This document shows, one piece after another, positions 49,394 through 60,886 of a DNA stretch of 64,000 nucleotides. The position numbers and the translations under genes are program-made. This DNA comes from Salvelinus alpinus. Taxonomy: Eukaryota; Chordata; Actinopteri; Salmoniformes; Salmonidae. Each line of letters starts with the position of its first letter. The stretch's first letter is position 1. The stretch spans positions 7,931,003 to 7,995,002 of the forward strand of contig NC_092122.1 in assembly GCF_045679555.1 (NCBI RefSeq), given 5' to 3'. The notes below the pieces were generated by a model. It was not told the origin of the DNA. It ran no database searches and was given only the letters and a program-made list of their open reading frames with translations.

Positions 49394-49470
49394 TTGTATC
49401 CCAAATGGCACCCTATTCCCTACATAGTCCACTACTTTTCACCAGCGCCCAGCACTATATAGGGAATATT
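49394..49470. repeat. Foldback repeat (tagtgcactacttttgacc family), copy 7
   Basis: tgtatcccaaatggcaccct begins the left arm; the right arm actatatagggaata is shortened. Confidence 0.78.
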
Positions 49471-49899
49471 GTTTCTCTTGGAGGTGGAGCCTAATAGATC
49501 TCTGCTGTGATCAATAACAGAATAACATTATCATCTCACGCTGTGCCAACTCGAGGATGACAGGGAGTTTTATATTTGACCATCCGTTTTGTAACCGAAA
49601 TGGACATGGCAGACACACGCAAGCCGTTATGCAGGCACGCACGCTCACACAGACACACAATTATGTGTTGTCAAAATGACAAAGAGTAGGATTGACCTGT
49701 GGCTGGCAAAGCAAACATAACATTAAGGATGACTTGAATGGTGTGTCTTGACTTTCCTAAGAGAGCAGCATTTAGCACCTTTCAATCAACCTTTTATCAT
49801 TTGACCTTCAACAAGCCAACAAGCCTTAATAATTCACGACTGAGACGATTGCAGTTGGCTCCTGTACCAAATAACAAAAGCGTCACATCACAAAGGCCA
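49471..49899. other. No gene recognised
   Basis: Unique-looking sequence up to the LINE 3' end. Confidence 0.3.
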
Positions 49900-52800
49900 A
49901 TCAAATCAAATCAAATCAAATCAAATCAAATCAAATTTATTAGTCACATACACATGGTTAGCAGATGTTAATGCGAGTGTAGCGAAATGCTTGTGCTTCT
50001 AGTTCCGACAATGCAGTAATAACCAACAAGTAATCTAACCTAACAATTCCACAACTACTACCTTATACACACACACAAGTGTAAAGGGATGAAGAATATG
50101 TACATAAAGATATATGAATGAGTGGTGGTACAGAACGGCATGGCAAGATGCAGTAGATGGTATAGAGTACGGTATATACATATGAGATGAGTACTGTAGG
50201 GTATGTAAACATAAAGTGGCATAGTTTAAAGTGGCTAGTGGTACATGTATTACATAAAGATGGCAAGATGCAGTAGATGATATAGAGTACAGTATATACA
50301 TATGAGATGGGTAATGTAGGGTATGTAAACATTATATTAAGTGGCATTGTTTAAAGTGGCTAGTGGTACATTTTTACATAATTTCCATCAATTCCCATTT
50401 TTAAAGTGGCTGGAGTTGAGTCAGTATGTTGGCAGCGGCCGCTAAATGTTAGTGGTGGCTGTTTAACAGTCTGATGGCCTTGAGATAGAAGCTGTTTTTC
50501 AGTCTCTCGGTCCCTGCTTTGATGCACCTGTACTGACCTCGCCTTCTGGATGATAGCGGGGTGAACAGGCAGTGGCTTGGGTGGTTGTTGTCCTTGATGA
50601 TCTTTATGGCCTTCCTGTGACATCGGGTGGTGTAGGTGTCCTGGAGGGCAGGTAGTTTGCCCCCGGTGATGCGTTCTGCAGACCTCACTACCCTCTGGAG
50701 AGCCTTACGGTTGTGGGCGGAGCAGTTGCCGTACCAGGCGGTGATACAGCCCGACAGGATGCTCTCGATTGTGCATCTGTAGAAGTTTGTGAGTGCTTTT
50801 GGTGACAAGCCGAATTTCTTCAGCCTCCTGAGGTTGAAGAGGCGCTGCTGCGCCTTCTTCACAACGCTGTCTGTGTGGGTGGACCAATTCAGTTTGTCCG
50901 TGATGTGTACACCGAGGAACTTAAAACTTTCCACCTTCTCCACTACTGACCCGTCGATGTGGATAGGGGGGTGCTCCCTCTGCTGTTTCCTGAAGTCCAC
51001 AATCATCTCCTTTGTTTTGTTGACGTTGAGTGTGAGGTTATTTTCCTGACACCACACTCCGAGGGCCCTCACCTCCTCCCTGTAGGCCGTCTCGTCGTTG
51101 TTGGTAATCAAGCCTACCACTGTAGTGTCATCCGCAAACTTGATGATTGAGTTGGAGGCGTGCATGGCCACGCAGTCGTGGGTGAACAGGGAGTACAGGA
51201 GAGGGCTCAGAACGCACCCTTGTGGGGCCCCAGTGTTGAGGATCAGCGGGGTGGAGATGTTGTTACCTACCCTCACCACCTGGGGGCGGCCCGTCAGGAA
51301 GTCCAGGACCCAGTTGCACAGGGCGGGGTCGAGACCCAGGGTCTCGAGCTTGATGACGAGTTTGGAGGGTACTATGGTGTTAAATGCTGAGCTGTAATCG
51401 ATGAACAGCATTCTCACATGGGTATTCCTCTTGTCCAGATGGGTTAGGGCAGTGTGCAGTGTGGTTGCGATTGCGTCGTCTGTGGACCTATTGGGTCGGT
51501 AAGCAAATTGGAGTGGGTCTAGGGTGTCCGGTAGGGTGGAGGTGATATGGTCCTTGACTAGTCTCTCAAAGCACTTCATGATGACGGAAGTGAGTGCTAC
51601 GGGGCGGTAGTCGTTTAGCTCAGTTACCTTAGCTTTCTTGGGAACAGGAACAATGGTGGCCCTCTTGAAGCATGTGGGAACAGCAGACTGGGATAAGGAT
51701 TGATTGAATATGTCCGTAAACACACCAGCCAGCTGGTCTGCGCATGCTCTGAGGACGCGGCTGGGAATGCCGTCTGGGCCTGCAGCCTTGCGAGGGTTAA
51801 CACGTTTAAATGTTTTACTCACCTCGGCTGCAGTGAAGGAGAGCCCGCAGGTTTTGGTAGGGGGCCGTGTCAGTGGCACTGTATTGTCCTCAAAGCGGGC
51901 AAAAAAGTTGTTTAGCCTGTCTGGGAGCAAGACATCCTGGTCCGCGACGGGGCTGGTTTTCTTTTTGTAATCCGTGATTGACTGTAGACCCTGCCACATA
52001 CCTCTTGTGTCTGAGCTGTTGAATTGCGACTCGATTTTGTCTCTGTACTGGGACTTAGCCTGTTTGATTGCCTTGCGGAGAGAATAGCTACACTGTTTGT
52101 ATTCGGTCATGCTTCCGGTCACCTTGCCCTGGTTAAAAGCAGTGGTTCGCGCTTTCAGTTTCACGCGAATGCTGCCGTCAATCCACGGTTTCTGGTTTGG
52201 GAATGTTTTAATCGTTGCTGTGGGTACGACATCGTCAATGCACTTCCTAATGAACTCGCTCACCGAATCAGCATATTCGTCAATATTGTTGTTGGACGCA
52301 ATGCGGAACATATTCCAATCCGCGTGATCGAAGCAGTCTTGAAGCGTGGATTCAGATTGGTCGGACCAGCGTTGAACAGACCTGAGCGCGGGAGCTTGTT
52401 GTTTTAGTTTCTGTTTGTAGGCTGGAATCAACAAAATGGAGTCGTGGTCAGCTTTTCCGAAAGGGGGGCGGGGGAGGGCCTTATATGCGTCGCGGAAATT
52501 AGTATAACAATGATCTAGGGTTTTTCCAGCCCTGGTAGCACAATCAATATGCTGATAGAATTTAGGGAGTTTTGTTTTTAGATTAGCCTTGTTAAAATCC
52601 CCAGCTACGATGAATGCAGCCTCAGGGTGTGTGGTTTCCAGTTTACAAAGAGTCAGATAAAGTTCGTTCAGGGCCATCGATGTGTCTGCTTGGGGGGGAA
52701 TATATACGGCTGTGATTATGATTGAAGAGAATTCCCTTGGTAGATAATGCGGTCGACATTTGATTGTGAGGAGTTCTAGATCAGGTGAACAGAATGACTT

Positions 52801-53600
52801 GAGTTCCTGTGTGTTGTTATGATGATCACACCACGTCTCGTTAATCATAAGGCATACCCCCCCGCCCCTCTTCTTACCAGAAAGATGTTTGTTTCTGTCG
52901 GCGCGATGCATGAAGAAACCAGCTGGCTGCACCGACTCCGTTAGCGTCTCTTGAGTTAGCCATGTTTCCGTGAAGCAGAGCACGTTGCAATCCCTGATGT
53001 CTCTCTGGAATGCTACCCGTGCTCGGATTTCATCAACCTTATTGTCAAGAGACTGGACATTGGCGAGTAGTATGCTAGGGAGTGGAGCGCGATGTGCCCG
53101 TCTCCGAAGCCTGACCACGAGACCGCCTCGTTTGCCCCTTTTACGGCGTCGCACAGGGTCGCCGGCTGGGATCAGATCCATTGTATTGGGTGGAAGGCAA
53201 AACACTGGATCCGTTTCGGGAAAGTCATATTCCTGGTAGGAACGATGATGAGTTGACGTTAATCGTATATTCAGTAGTTCCTCCCGACTGTATGTAATGA
53301 AACCTAAGATTACCTGGGGTACCGATGTAAGAAATAACACATAAAAAAACAAAATACTGCATATTTTCCAAGGAACGCGAAGCGAGGCGGCCATCTCTTT
53401 TCGGCGCCGGAAGTAGGCGCCGTCTCTCTTTGCATCTCTTTTTAAACGCTTCCTGACAATTGATCGATCTCTCACACACACGCACGCACACATGCACACG
53501 CACACACACACACACACACCAAGAGTCTCGTTTTACTTCTGGCATGGTTAGCTTGTGATTTCTGGGTGGCACCGCGGTAATTGGCCTGATGATTAATCAC
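49900..53600 (-). mobile_element. L2-like LINE, apparently intact
   Basis: Read on the minus strand: a 5' region with a short TG run, a single long ORF (53394-50449), a 3' UTR of about 500 bp, and a 3' end of tandem TTTGA units at about 49900-49938. The lack of frameshifts over nearly 3 kb suggests a recent insertion. Target duplications could not be fixed. Confidence 0.93.
50449..53394 (-). CDS. L2-like LINE ORF2: endonuclease plus reverse transcriptase, 981 residues, intact
   Basis: I take the start as the ATG at 53394 (MAASLRVPWK), with G at -3 and +4; the frame is open further upstream but only through TG-repeat codons. Residues 8-34 form a hydrophobic stretch. The APE-type endonuclease spans about 108-325, with ANVQS (Asn112), FTETW (Glu143), VAGDFN (Asp266, Asn268) and KADHDS (Asp316, His317). 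RT spans about 538-800: NPRKAAGPDGIPSRVL, NDYRPVALTSVIMKCFERLV, LQFAYRPNRSTDDAI, LFIDYSSAFN (Asp666), GAPQGCVLSPLL and FADDTTVVGL (Asp755, Asp756). The thumb and C-terminus follow, ending LLNSHH. No stop or frameshift was seen and all catalytic residues are present. The product would perform target-primed reverse transcription of its own RNA. Confidence 0.93.
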   Translation of the reverse strand: MAASLRVPWKICSILFFYVLFLTSVPQVILGFITYSREELLNIRLTSTHHRSYQEYDFPETDPVFCLPPNTMDLIPAGDPVRRRKRGKRGGLVVRLRRRAHRAPLPSILLANVQSLDNKVDEIRARVAFQRDIRDCNVLCFTETWLTQETLTESVQPAGFFMHRADRNKHLSGKKRGGGVCLMINETWCDHHNNTQELKSFCSPDLELLTIKCRPHYLPREFSSIIITAVYIPPQADTSMALNELYLTLCKLETTHPEAAFIVAGDFNKANLKTKLPKFYQHIDCATRAGKTLDHCYTNFRDAYKALPRPPFGKADHDSILLIPAYKQKLKQQAPALRSVQRWSDQSESTLQDCFDHADWNMFRIASNNNIDEYADSVSEFIRKCIDDVVPTATIKTFPNQKPWIDGSIRVKLKARTTAFNQGKVTGSMTEYKQCSYSLRKAIKQAKSQYRDKIESQFNSSDTRGMWQGLQSITDYKKKTSPVADQDVLLPDRLNNFFARFEDNTVPLTRPPTKTCGLSFTAAEVSKTFKRVNPRKAAGPDGIPSRVLRACADQLAGVFTDIFNQSLSQSAVPTCFKRATIVPVPKKAKVTELNDYRPVALTSVIMKCFERLVKDHITSTLPDTLDPLQFAYRPNRSTDDAIATTLHTALTHLDKRNTHVRMLFIDYSSAFNTIVPSKLVIKLETLGLDPALCNWVLDFLTGRPQVVRVGNNISTPLILNTGAPQGCVLSPLLYSLFTHDCVAMHASNSIIKFADDTTVVGLITNNDETAYREEVRALGVWCQENNLTLNVNKTKEMIVDFRKQQREHPPIHIDGSVVEKVESFKFLGVHITDKLNWSTHTDSVVKKAQQRLFNLRRLKKFGLSPKALTNFYRCTIESILSGCITAWYGNCSAHNRKALQRVVRSAERITGGKLPALQDTYTTRCHRKAIKIIKDNNHPSHCLFTPLSSRRRGQYRCIKAGTERLKNSFYLKAIRLLNSHH

Positions 53601-53931
53601 GCAGTGCCACCATTAGAGATCGATCGATCGCAGCAAACCGTCCAAATCTCTGATGTATAAATTCCCAGGCCTCACCTAGAGTTTAGACAGACAAAGGCTG
53701 AATTAGATGTGGATCTCTGTTAGACGTCCAGACAGCGTTGGGGAATCTAAACTGGTCCAGACTGAGAGGGGCGTCAGGTCGGGCTCTTCTTGTCTGAGTG
53801 ATGTTACCTTCATCCTGCTTGTACGATGGGCTGTGGAAATAATAAAGTCTGTCTGTCTGTGTGTGTGTGTCTCTGTCTGTTTGTCTGCCTGTCTGTCTAG
53901 GTAAAAGCGATTCCTTATGCTTCCTCTTAGC
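53601..53931. other. No gene; short CTGT/TG repeat
   Basis: A tgtctgtctg/gtgtgtgt patch lies at about 53850-53900. No other feature. Confidence 0.35.
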
Positions 53932-54123
53932 AGTGGGTTTCAAACCTCTCCTCGGGGACCCCCAGCCATTCCATGTATTTGATCTGTTCCAGAGGTAGCA
54001 TACCTGATTCAACTTGTCAACTAATAATCAAGCCCTTTCCTAGGTGAATCAGGTGAGCTAATTCAGGGACACAACAAAATTGTGAAATGTATAGGGGTCC
54101 CGGGGAGAGGTTTGAGAACCACT
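53932..54123. mobile_element. Short non-autonomous DNA element with inverted ends
   Basis: The left terminus agtgggtttcaaacctctcc and the right terminus ggagaggtttgagaaccact are inverted repeats of about 28 bp. Length about 190 bp, no ORF. The ends resemble hAT-type MITEs. Confidence 0.78.
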
Positions 54124-54193
54124 AAAAGTATGCCTGTCCGTCATGTAAAGTGGGCTATAATAGATCTGTACCCTACGTTTTAGTACCTGTAGG

Positions 54194-54768
54194 CAGTGGT
54201 GTAAAGTAGTTAAGAAAAAATACTTTAAAGTACAACTTAGGTCGTTTTTTGGGGTATCTGTACTTTACTTTACTATTATATTTTTGACTACTTTTACTTT
54301 TACTTCACTACATTCCTTAAGAAAATATTGTACTTTTTACTGCATACATTTTCCTTGACACCCAAAAGTACTCGTTACATTTTGAATGCTTAGCAGGACA
54401 GGAAAATAGTCAAATTCACGCACTTATCAACAGAACATCCCTGGTCATTCCTACTGCCTCTGATCTGGCAGACTCACTAACACACATGCTTCATTTGTAA
54501 ATGGTGTCTGAATGTTGGAGTGTGCCCGTGGCTTTCAGTAAATAAATTAACAAGAAAATGGTGCCATCTGGTTTGCTTAATATAGGGAATTTGAAAGTAT
54601 TTATGCTTTTACTTTTGATACTTAAGTATATTTTAAACCAAATACTTTTATACTTTTAATCAAGTAGAATTTTACTGGGTGACTACTTTACTTTTACTTG
54701 AGTCATTTTCTATTAAGGTATCTTTACTTTTACTCAAGTATGATTGTTGGGTACTTTTTCCACCACTG
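54194..54768. mobile_element. Non-autonomous hAT-like element, 575 bp
   Basis: The ends cagtggtgtaaagta and tactttttccaccactg are imperfect inverted repeats, with many tactttactttt-type words inside both arms. There is no transposase. The 8-bp flanks do not match clearly, so the target duplication has decayed. Confidence 0.82.
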
Positions 54769-54951
54769 CATTATAGGGATTATCCATTGTATTGAGGGTG
54801 GATAAAACTCCATGCTGATAACTAGGAAAGGGTTGTGTTAATTTGATTTAATTAGAGAGGAACAATTACGACGGTGCATGTCTCGATCTGGGCAGAGGGT
54901 AGAAAGACAGGGCTCCTGGGGGTGGTTTTGATTTATTAGGATCCCCATTAG

Positions 54952-55074
54952 GGAAAGGGAAAGGGGGATACCTAGTCAGTTGTACAACTGAATGCCTTCA
55001 ACTGAAATGTGTCTTCCACATTTAACCCAACTCCTCTGAAAGAGAGAGGTGCGGGGGGCTGCCTTAATCAACAT
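54952..55074 (+). mobile_element. Short SINE-like insertion in the LINE 3' UTR
   Basis: A 123-bp insert starting ggaaagggaaagggggatac and including ctagtcagttgtacaactga and gtgcggggggctgccttaat. It is flanked by ccattag at 54945-54951 and 55075-55081. Confidence 0.75.
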
Positions 55075-55228
55075 CCATTAGACGACGCCAATGGCGACAG
55101 CTAGTCTTACTGGTGTCCGACACATAACGAAAAAGACATTACAGACAAAAGACTTTACAGTTTGCATACATTTAAAAACATTAACATGTAGCATGTGTGT
55201 GCATCTATCAGTTACGCATACACGTCAG

Positions 55229-55713
55229 TGTCACACCCTGATCTGTTTCACTTGTCTTCCTGATTGTCTCCACCCCCCTCCAGGTGTCGCCCATCTTCCC
55301 CATCATCCCCTGTGTATATATACCTGTGTTCTCTGTCTGCCTGTTGCCAGTTCATCTTGTTTGTTCAAGCCTACCAGTGTTTTTTGTATCAGCTCCTGCT
55401 TTTCCCCCGTCTCTCTTTTCTCGTCCTCCTGGTTTTGACCCCTGCCTGCTCCTGACCTTGAACCTGCCTCCCTGCCGTCCTGTACCTTTGCCCCACCTCT
55501 GGATTACCGACCTCTGCCTGACCTGACCTGACCTGACCCTAAGCCTGCCTGCCGTCCTGTACCTTTGCCCCACCTCTGGATTACCGACCTCTGCCTGACC
55601 TGAGCTGACCTGACCCTAAGCCTGCCTGCCGTCCTGTACCTTTGCCCCTGTTGCTCTAATAAACATTTTTACTTCGACACGGTCTACATCTGGGTCTCAC
55701 CTGATTCCTATGA
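55229..55713 (+). mobile_element. Solo LTR (TGTCACACCCTGATCTG family) in the LINE 3' UTR
   Basis: A 485-bp element starting tgtcacaccctgatctg, with polyadenylation signal aataaa near 55661. It is flanked by a perfect 5-bp duplication gtcag (55224-55228 and 55714-55718). It contains a 77-bp tandem duplication (repeats of ctgccgtcctgtacctttg at 55472, 55549 and 55626). The 3' terminus reads cctatga and not the usual CA end, so that end may have mutated. Confidence 0.85.
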
Positions 55714-56039
55714 GTCAGTACATACACACAAGTAGGTCACATGGGGGAGAGGCGTTGTGCCGTGAGGTTTGCTGTTCAGTTGCGCTATATAAGATGGAAG
55801 AGTTCCATGCACTCATGGCTCTGTATAATACTATACTTTTCCTTGAATTTGTTCTGGACCTGGGAACTGTGAAAAGACCCCTGGTAGCATGTCTGGTGCG
55901 GTAAGTGTCAGTGCTATGTGTAAGTTGACTATGCAAACAATTTGGAGTTTCCAACACATTAATGTTTCTTATAAAAAACAAGAAGTCACGCAGTCAGTCT
56001 TTCCTCAACTCTCAGCCAAGAGAGACTCGCGTGTATAGT

Positions 56040-56985
56040 ATTAATATTAGCCCTCTGATATCAATGAAGAGCAAGACGTGCTGCTCTTTTCTGGACCAGC
56101 TGCAGCTTAACTAGGTCTTCCTTTGCAGCACTTCACCTGACTGGACAATAATCAAGATGAGATAAAACTAGAGCCTGCAGGCTTTGTGGAGTGTGGTGTC
56201 AAAAAAGCAGAGCATCTGCTTTATTACGGACATACCTCTCCCTATCTTTACAACCTTTGAATCTATATGTTTTGACCAAGACAGTCATTTAGTCTCAACT
56301 TGTTCAACAGCAACACCATTCATTACCAGATTCAGCTGATGTCTATAACTTAGGGAATGATTTGTACCAAATACATAATCTTTGTTTTAGAGATGTTCAG
56401 GACCAGTTTATTACTGGCCACCCATGCCAAAACAGACTGCAACTCTTTGTTAAGGGTTTCAGTGACCTCATTAGCTGTGGTTGCTGATATGTATATGACT
56501 GAATCATCAGCATACATAGAAACACATGTTTTGTTTAATGCCAATGGCAGGTCACTGGTAAAAATAGAAAATAGTAGAGGGCCTAGAGAGCTGCCCTGCA
56601 TTACACCACAATTTACATGTTTGACATGAGAGAAGCTTCTAATTAAGAAAAGCCTCTGAGTTTTATTAGACAGATAGCTCTGAATCCACAATATGGCAGC
56701 GGTTGAAAAGCCATAACACATACATTTTCTCAACAACAGGTTATGATAATAACATCAAAGGCTGCACTGAAATCTAACAGTACAGCTCCCACAATCTTCT
56801 TATTATCAATTTCTTTCAACCAATCATCAGCCATTTGTGTCAGAGCAGTATATGTTGAGTGCCCTTCTCTAAAGTATGCTGAAAGTCTGTTGTTAATTTG
56901 ATTACAGAGAAATACCATTGTGTTTGGTCAAACACAGTTTGCTAAGAGCTAGCAGCAAGCTGATAGGTCTGCTGTTAGAACCAGT
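56040..56985 (-). pseudogene. Reverse transcriptase remnant of the nested LINE, 3' part
   Basis: 56918-56730 encodes ADDWLKEIDNKKIVGAVLLD plus FSAAFD (catalytic Asp). 56736-56350 encodes GVMQGSSLGPLLFSIFTSDL, SMYADDSVIYI (YADD) and NISKTKIMYL. Degraded thumb and C-terminal sequence continues to about 56040. Stops and a frameshift separate the parts. Confidence 0.87.
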
Positions 56986-57438
56986 TGTCACGACTTCCGC
57001 CGAAGACGGTTCCTCTCCTTGTTCGGGCGGCGTTCGGCGGTCGAAGTCACCGGTCTTCTAGCCATCGCCAATCCACCTTTCATTTTCCATTTGTTTTGTC
57101 TTGTTTTCCCACACACCTGGTTTACATTCCCTCATTACTTGTTGTGTATTTAGCCCTCTGTTCCCCCCCATATCTGTGTGTGAAATTGTTTATTGTCGAG
57201 GTTGGCACGCTTCTGGCTGGTTAGCGCCAGGTTTTATGTATACCTGTGTTTTGTGGCAGCCTTTACTTTGTACTTTGTTTGTGGTTCTTTGTGCTGCCTT
57301 ACTTATTTTGGGCATTTGGTTTTGGTGACGCTGTTGCGTTATGGTCTTACTATTTGCCTCAGTAAAGTGCTTCGTGTTCCCTCATCTCTGCTCTCCTGCG
57401 CCTGACCTCCATGCACCAGCTACACCCACCCCTTGACA
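56986..57438 (+). mobile_element. Solo LTR (TGTCACGACTTCCGCCG family) in the LINE RT region
   Basis: A 453-bp element with ends tgtcacgacttcc and ccttgaca, flanked by a perfect 5-bp duplication ccagt (56981-56985 and 57439-57443). It has no internal region. Its start is closely related to the minus-strand LTR at 21175-21575. Confidence 0.93.
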
Positions 57439-57932
57439 CCAGTAAAGGCCGCTTTACCACTCTTGGGTAGCGGAATTACTTTGGCTTCCCTCCAGGCCTG
57501 AGGTCAAAGACGTTCCTCTGGGCTCAGATTAAAGATATGACAGATAGGAGTGGCTATAGTGTCAGCTACCATCCTCAGTAGCTGTCCATCTAAGTTGTCA
57601 ATGCTAGGAAGTTTGTCATTATTGATCGATAACAATACTTTTTCCACCTCTCCCAACTATAAAAATTCTAACTTACAATGCTTTTCTTTCATTATTAGTT
57701 TTTTTTATGTATGAGTACGATGGCTCACTGTTCGTTGTTGGCATTTCCTGCCTAAGTTTGTCCACTTTGCCAATGAAGTAATCATTAAAATAATTGCCTA
57801 CATCAACTGGTTTTGTGATGAATAAGCCATCTAATTTGATGAAAGATGGAGTTGAATTTGTCTTTCTACCCATAATTTCCTTTAAAGTTCCCATCATTCT
57901 TTATATCATTGATCTTGGATTCATGATACAGT
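57439..57932 (-). pseudogene. Nested LINE: region between endonuclease and RT
   Basis: 57897-57673 encodes MGTLKEIMGRKTNSTPSFIK, NYFNDYFIGKV and YIKKTNNERKAL, typical of the linker before RT fingers. It is collinear with the RT piece on the other side of the 56986 LTR. Confidence 0.78.
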
Positions 57933-58354
57933 TGTCACGCCCTGATCTGTTTCACCTGTTCCTGTGATTGTCTCCACCCCCTCCAGGTGTCGCTTATTTC
58001 CCCCAGTTTATTTATCCCTGTGTTTCCTGTCTCTCTGTGCCAGTTCATCTTGTATGTTTAGTCAAATCAACCAGCGTGTTTTTCCCATACTCCTTTTTGC
58101 TATTCTCCTTTTTCTAGTCCCCCCGGTTTTGACCCTTGCCTTTTTCTGGACTCTGTACCCGCCTGCTTGACAATTCTGCCTGCCTTGACCACGAGCCTGT
58201 CTGCCACTCTGTACCTCCTGGACTCTGATCTGGTTTTGACCTTTTTGTCTGTCCACGACCATTCTCTTGCCTACCCCTTTGGATTAATAAACATTGTAAG
58301 ACTCCAACCATCTGCCTCCTGTGTCTGCATCTGGGTCTCGCCTTGTGCCTTGAT
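57933..58354 (+). mobile_element. Solo LTR (TGTCACGCCCTGATCTG family) in the LINE
   Basis: It starts tgtcacgccctgatctg and contains a polyadenylation signal aataaa near 58286. It ends near ccttgtgccttgata. It is the same family as the LTR at 55229. A clear target duplication was not found, so the right limit is approximate. Confidence 0.8.
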
Positions 58355-58659
58355 AAATTTATTTTTTATTTTTGTTGAGTTTAGGCACGAAGTTTCTCAA
58401 TTTGCAGTAAGCCAGCCAGTCAGATGTGCAGCCAGACTCCTTTTGCCTCATCTCTTTCAACCATACAGTTGTTTTTTTTCAATTCCTCATCAATCCATGG
58501 AGCCTGAACAGTACAAACAGTTTCTTAACAGGTGCATGTTTATCAATAATTGGAAGAAGCAATTTCATAAATGTATCAAGTGCAGCGTCTGGATGCTCCT
58601 TATTCATCACATCAGACCAACAAATATGTTTAACATCATCCACATAAGAGTCACTTATA

Positions 58660-59130
58660 CACTATTTTAGGCCCAGCTTTTGGAACTTTGTCTTTCCTGG
58701 ATATAGCCACTATATTGTGATCACTGCATCCAATGGGGACGGATACAGCTTCAGAACAAAGTTCTACAACATTAGTAAAAATGTGATCAATACATGTGAA
58801 TGATCTTGTTCCTGTAGTGTTTGTAAACACCCTGGTAGGTTGATTAATAACCTGAACCAGATTACAGGCACTGGTTGCAGTGAAAAGCTTCCTCTTGAGC
58901 GGCCATCTTGATGAAAACCAGTCAATATTCAGGTCCTAAAGAAAGTAGACCTCTCTGTTTACATCACATACACTATCAAGGTTTTCACACACATTATTTA
59001 GATACTCACTGTTAGCACTTGGTGGCCTATAACAACAGCCCAAAAGAAAAGGCTTTAGATGTGCCAAGTGAACCTGCAACCACAACACTTCAATAACACT
59101 TGACAAAAGATCTTCTCTAAGCATTACAGG
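58660..59130 (-). pseudogene. APE-type endonuclease remnant of the nested LINE
   Basis: 59124-58936 encodes SSVIEVLWLQV, FLLGCCYRPPSANSEYLNNV, and the frame at 58800-58680 encodes SFTCIDHIFTNVVEL and IGCSDHNIVAISRK, which includes the SDH catalytic pair. The parts lie in different frames. Confidence 0.82.
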
Positions 59131-59217
59131 GGTGTGGCTCTGAATACAGCAACACGTCCCCCATAAGCATTCCTGTCTCTTCTAATAGATGTCGTATCCT
59201 TGTATTGCGGCAGGTAG

Positions 59218-59393
59218 CCTAGTGGTTAAGAGCGTTGGGCCAGTAACCAGACGGGCGCTGGTTTGAATCCCCGAGCCGACTAGGTGAAAAATCTGTCGAT
59301 GTGCCCTTGAGCAAGGCACTTTACCCTAAATGCTCCTGTAAGTCGCTCTGGATAAGAGCGTCTGCTAAATGACAAAAATGTCAAATGTAAAAA
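59218..59393 (+). mobile_element. tRNA-derived SINE, head type 2 (SlmI-like), in the LINE
   Basis: The head cggcaggtagcctagtggtt includes the A box, ggtttgaatcc is the B box, and gagccgactaggtgaaaaat follows. The tail taagtcgctctggataagag and cgtctgctaaatgac matches the SINE at 22334-22486. It is flanked by tgtattg at 59211-59217 and 59394-59400, a target duplication. Confidence 0.92.
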
Positions 59394-59493
59394 TGTATTG
59401 CTACTGCTATATTATATAAGTGAGTCTCAGAAATTGATAGTGGGAAAGGAAAATATCCCATATTAATATGTGTAGCTTTTGAAATAAGGTTCA

Positions 59494-59576
59494 TGAAATC
59501 AATAACTTACTAACATCAGATAACATTTATATACATGTATATATGAATGTTATCTGATAGCAAGTTATTGATTTCA
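59494..59576. repeat. 83-bp near-perfect palindrome at the LINE 5' end
   Basis: The left arm tgaaatcaataacttactaa and the right arm ending agcaagttattgatttca pair along about 40 bp each with few mismatches around a tatacatgtata centre. Confidence 0.9.
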
Positions 59577-60439
<863 letters not shown>

Positions 60440-60886
60440 TTTAAACTAGATACAGTAGCAGTTCATGTAATCAGTCTCCGCAGTCGCCACCATCATACTG
60501 TATCTTTCAGCCAAGGTTGTGCGGCTGTACTCCAAACAAACCACAGACCACTACAAGAAGGTTATGTGGAATCATTTGAATATTGCTAGTTTGGATGTTT
60601 TGGGAGTTTAGAATCTTAAACTTTCCCGTACAATTATGGGTTTGAGTGTTGGTGCTTGTAGCCACTACGGCTCTATGAGGTCATATGTGGCTCAGCCATA
60701 GACAGTATATATAAATGGACAAAGCCATCGATGATGTCACCCCATTCATTCCTATGTAAAATCTCATTGTCGCATTTGAAGATCAGCAAATCGATTTTAT
60801 CTTACTAAAATGGTGTCTCATGGGGGGATTCTCAAGACATAACATGCGCAGTTTGAGCTGGTCCAGGAAGACATTGCAGGCTGCAA

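Larger units (their letters stand above)
54918..59576 (-). mobile_element. Jockey/CR1-group LINE carrying five nested insertions
   Basis: Minus-strand LINE pieces are collinear across the region: 3' UTR (54918-55228 and 55714-56060), RT (56060-56985 and 57439-57900), linker (57439-57932 and 58355-58650) and endonuclease (58660-59130). They are separated by insertions at 54952-55074, 55229-55713, 56986-57438, 57933-58354 and 59218-59393, at least four of which have matching target duplications. Removing them leaves about 3.0 kb of LINE. The far end is inverted (palindrome at 59494-59576). The ORF is broken. Confidence 0.88.

Noticed and set aside
50449-53517. Longer L2 ORF starting in the TG repeat (1022 residues)
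   Set aside because: The first 41 codons are largely repeat-derived Cys/Val; the ATG at 53394 has a good context and a plausible N-terminus.
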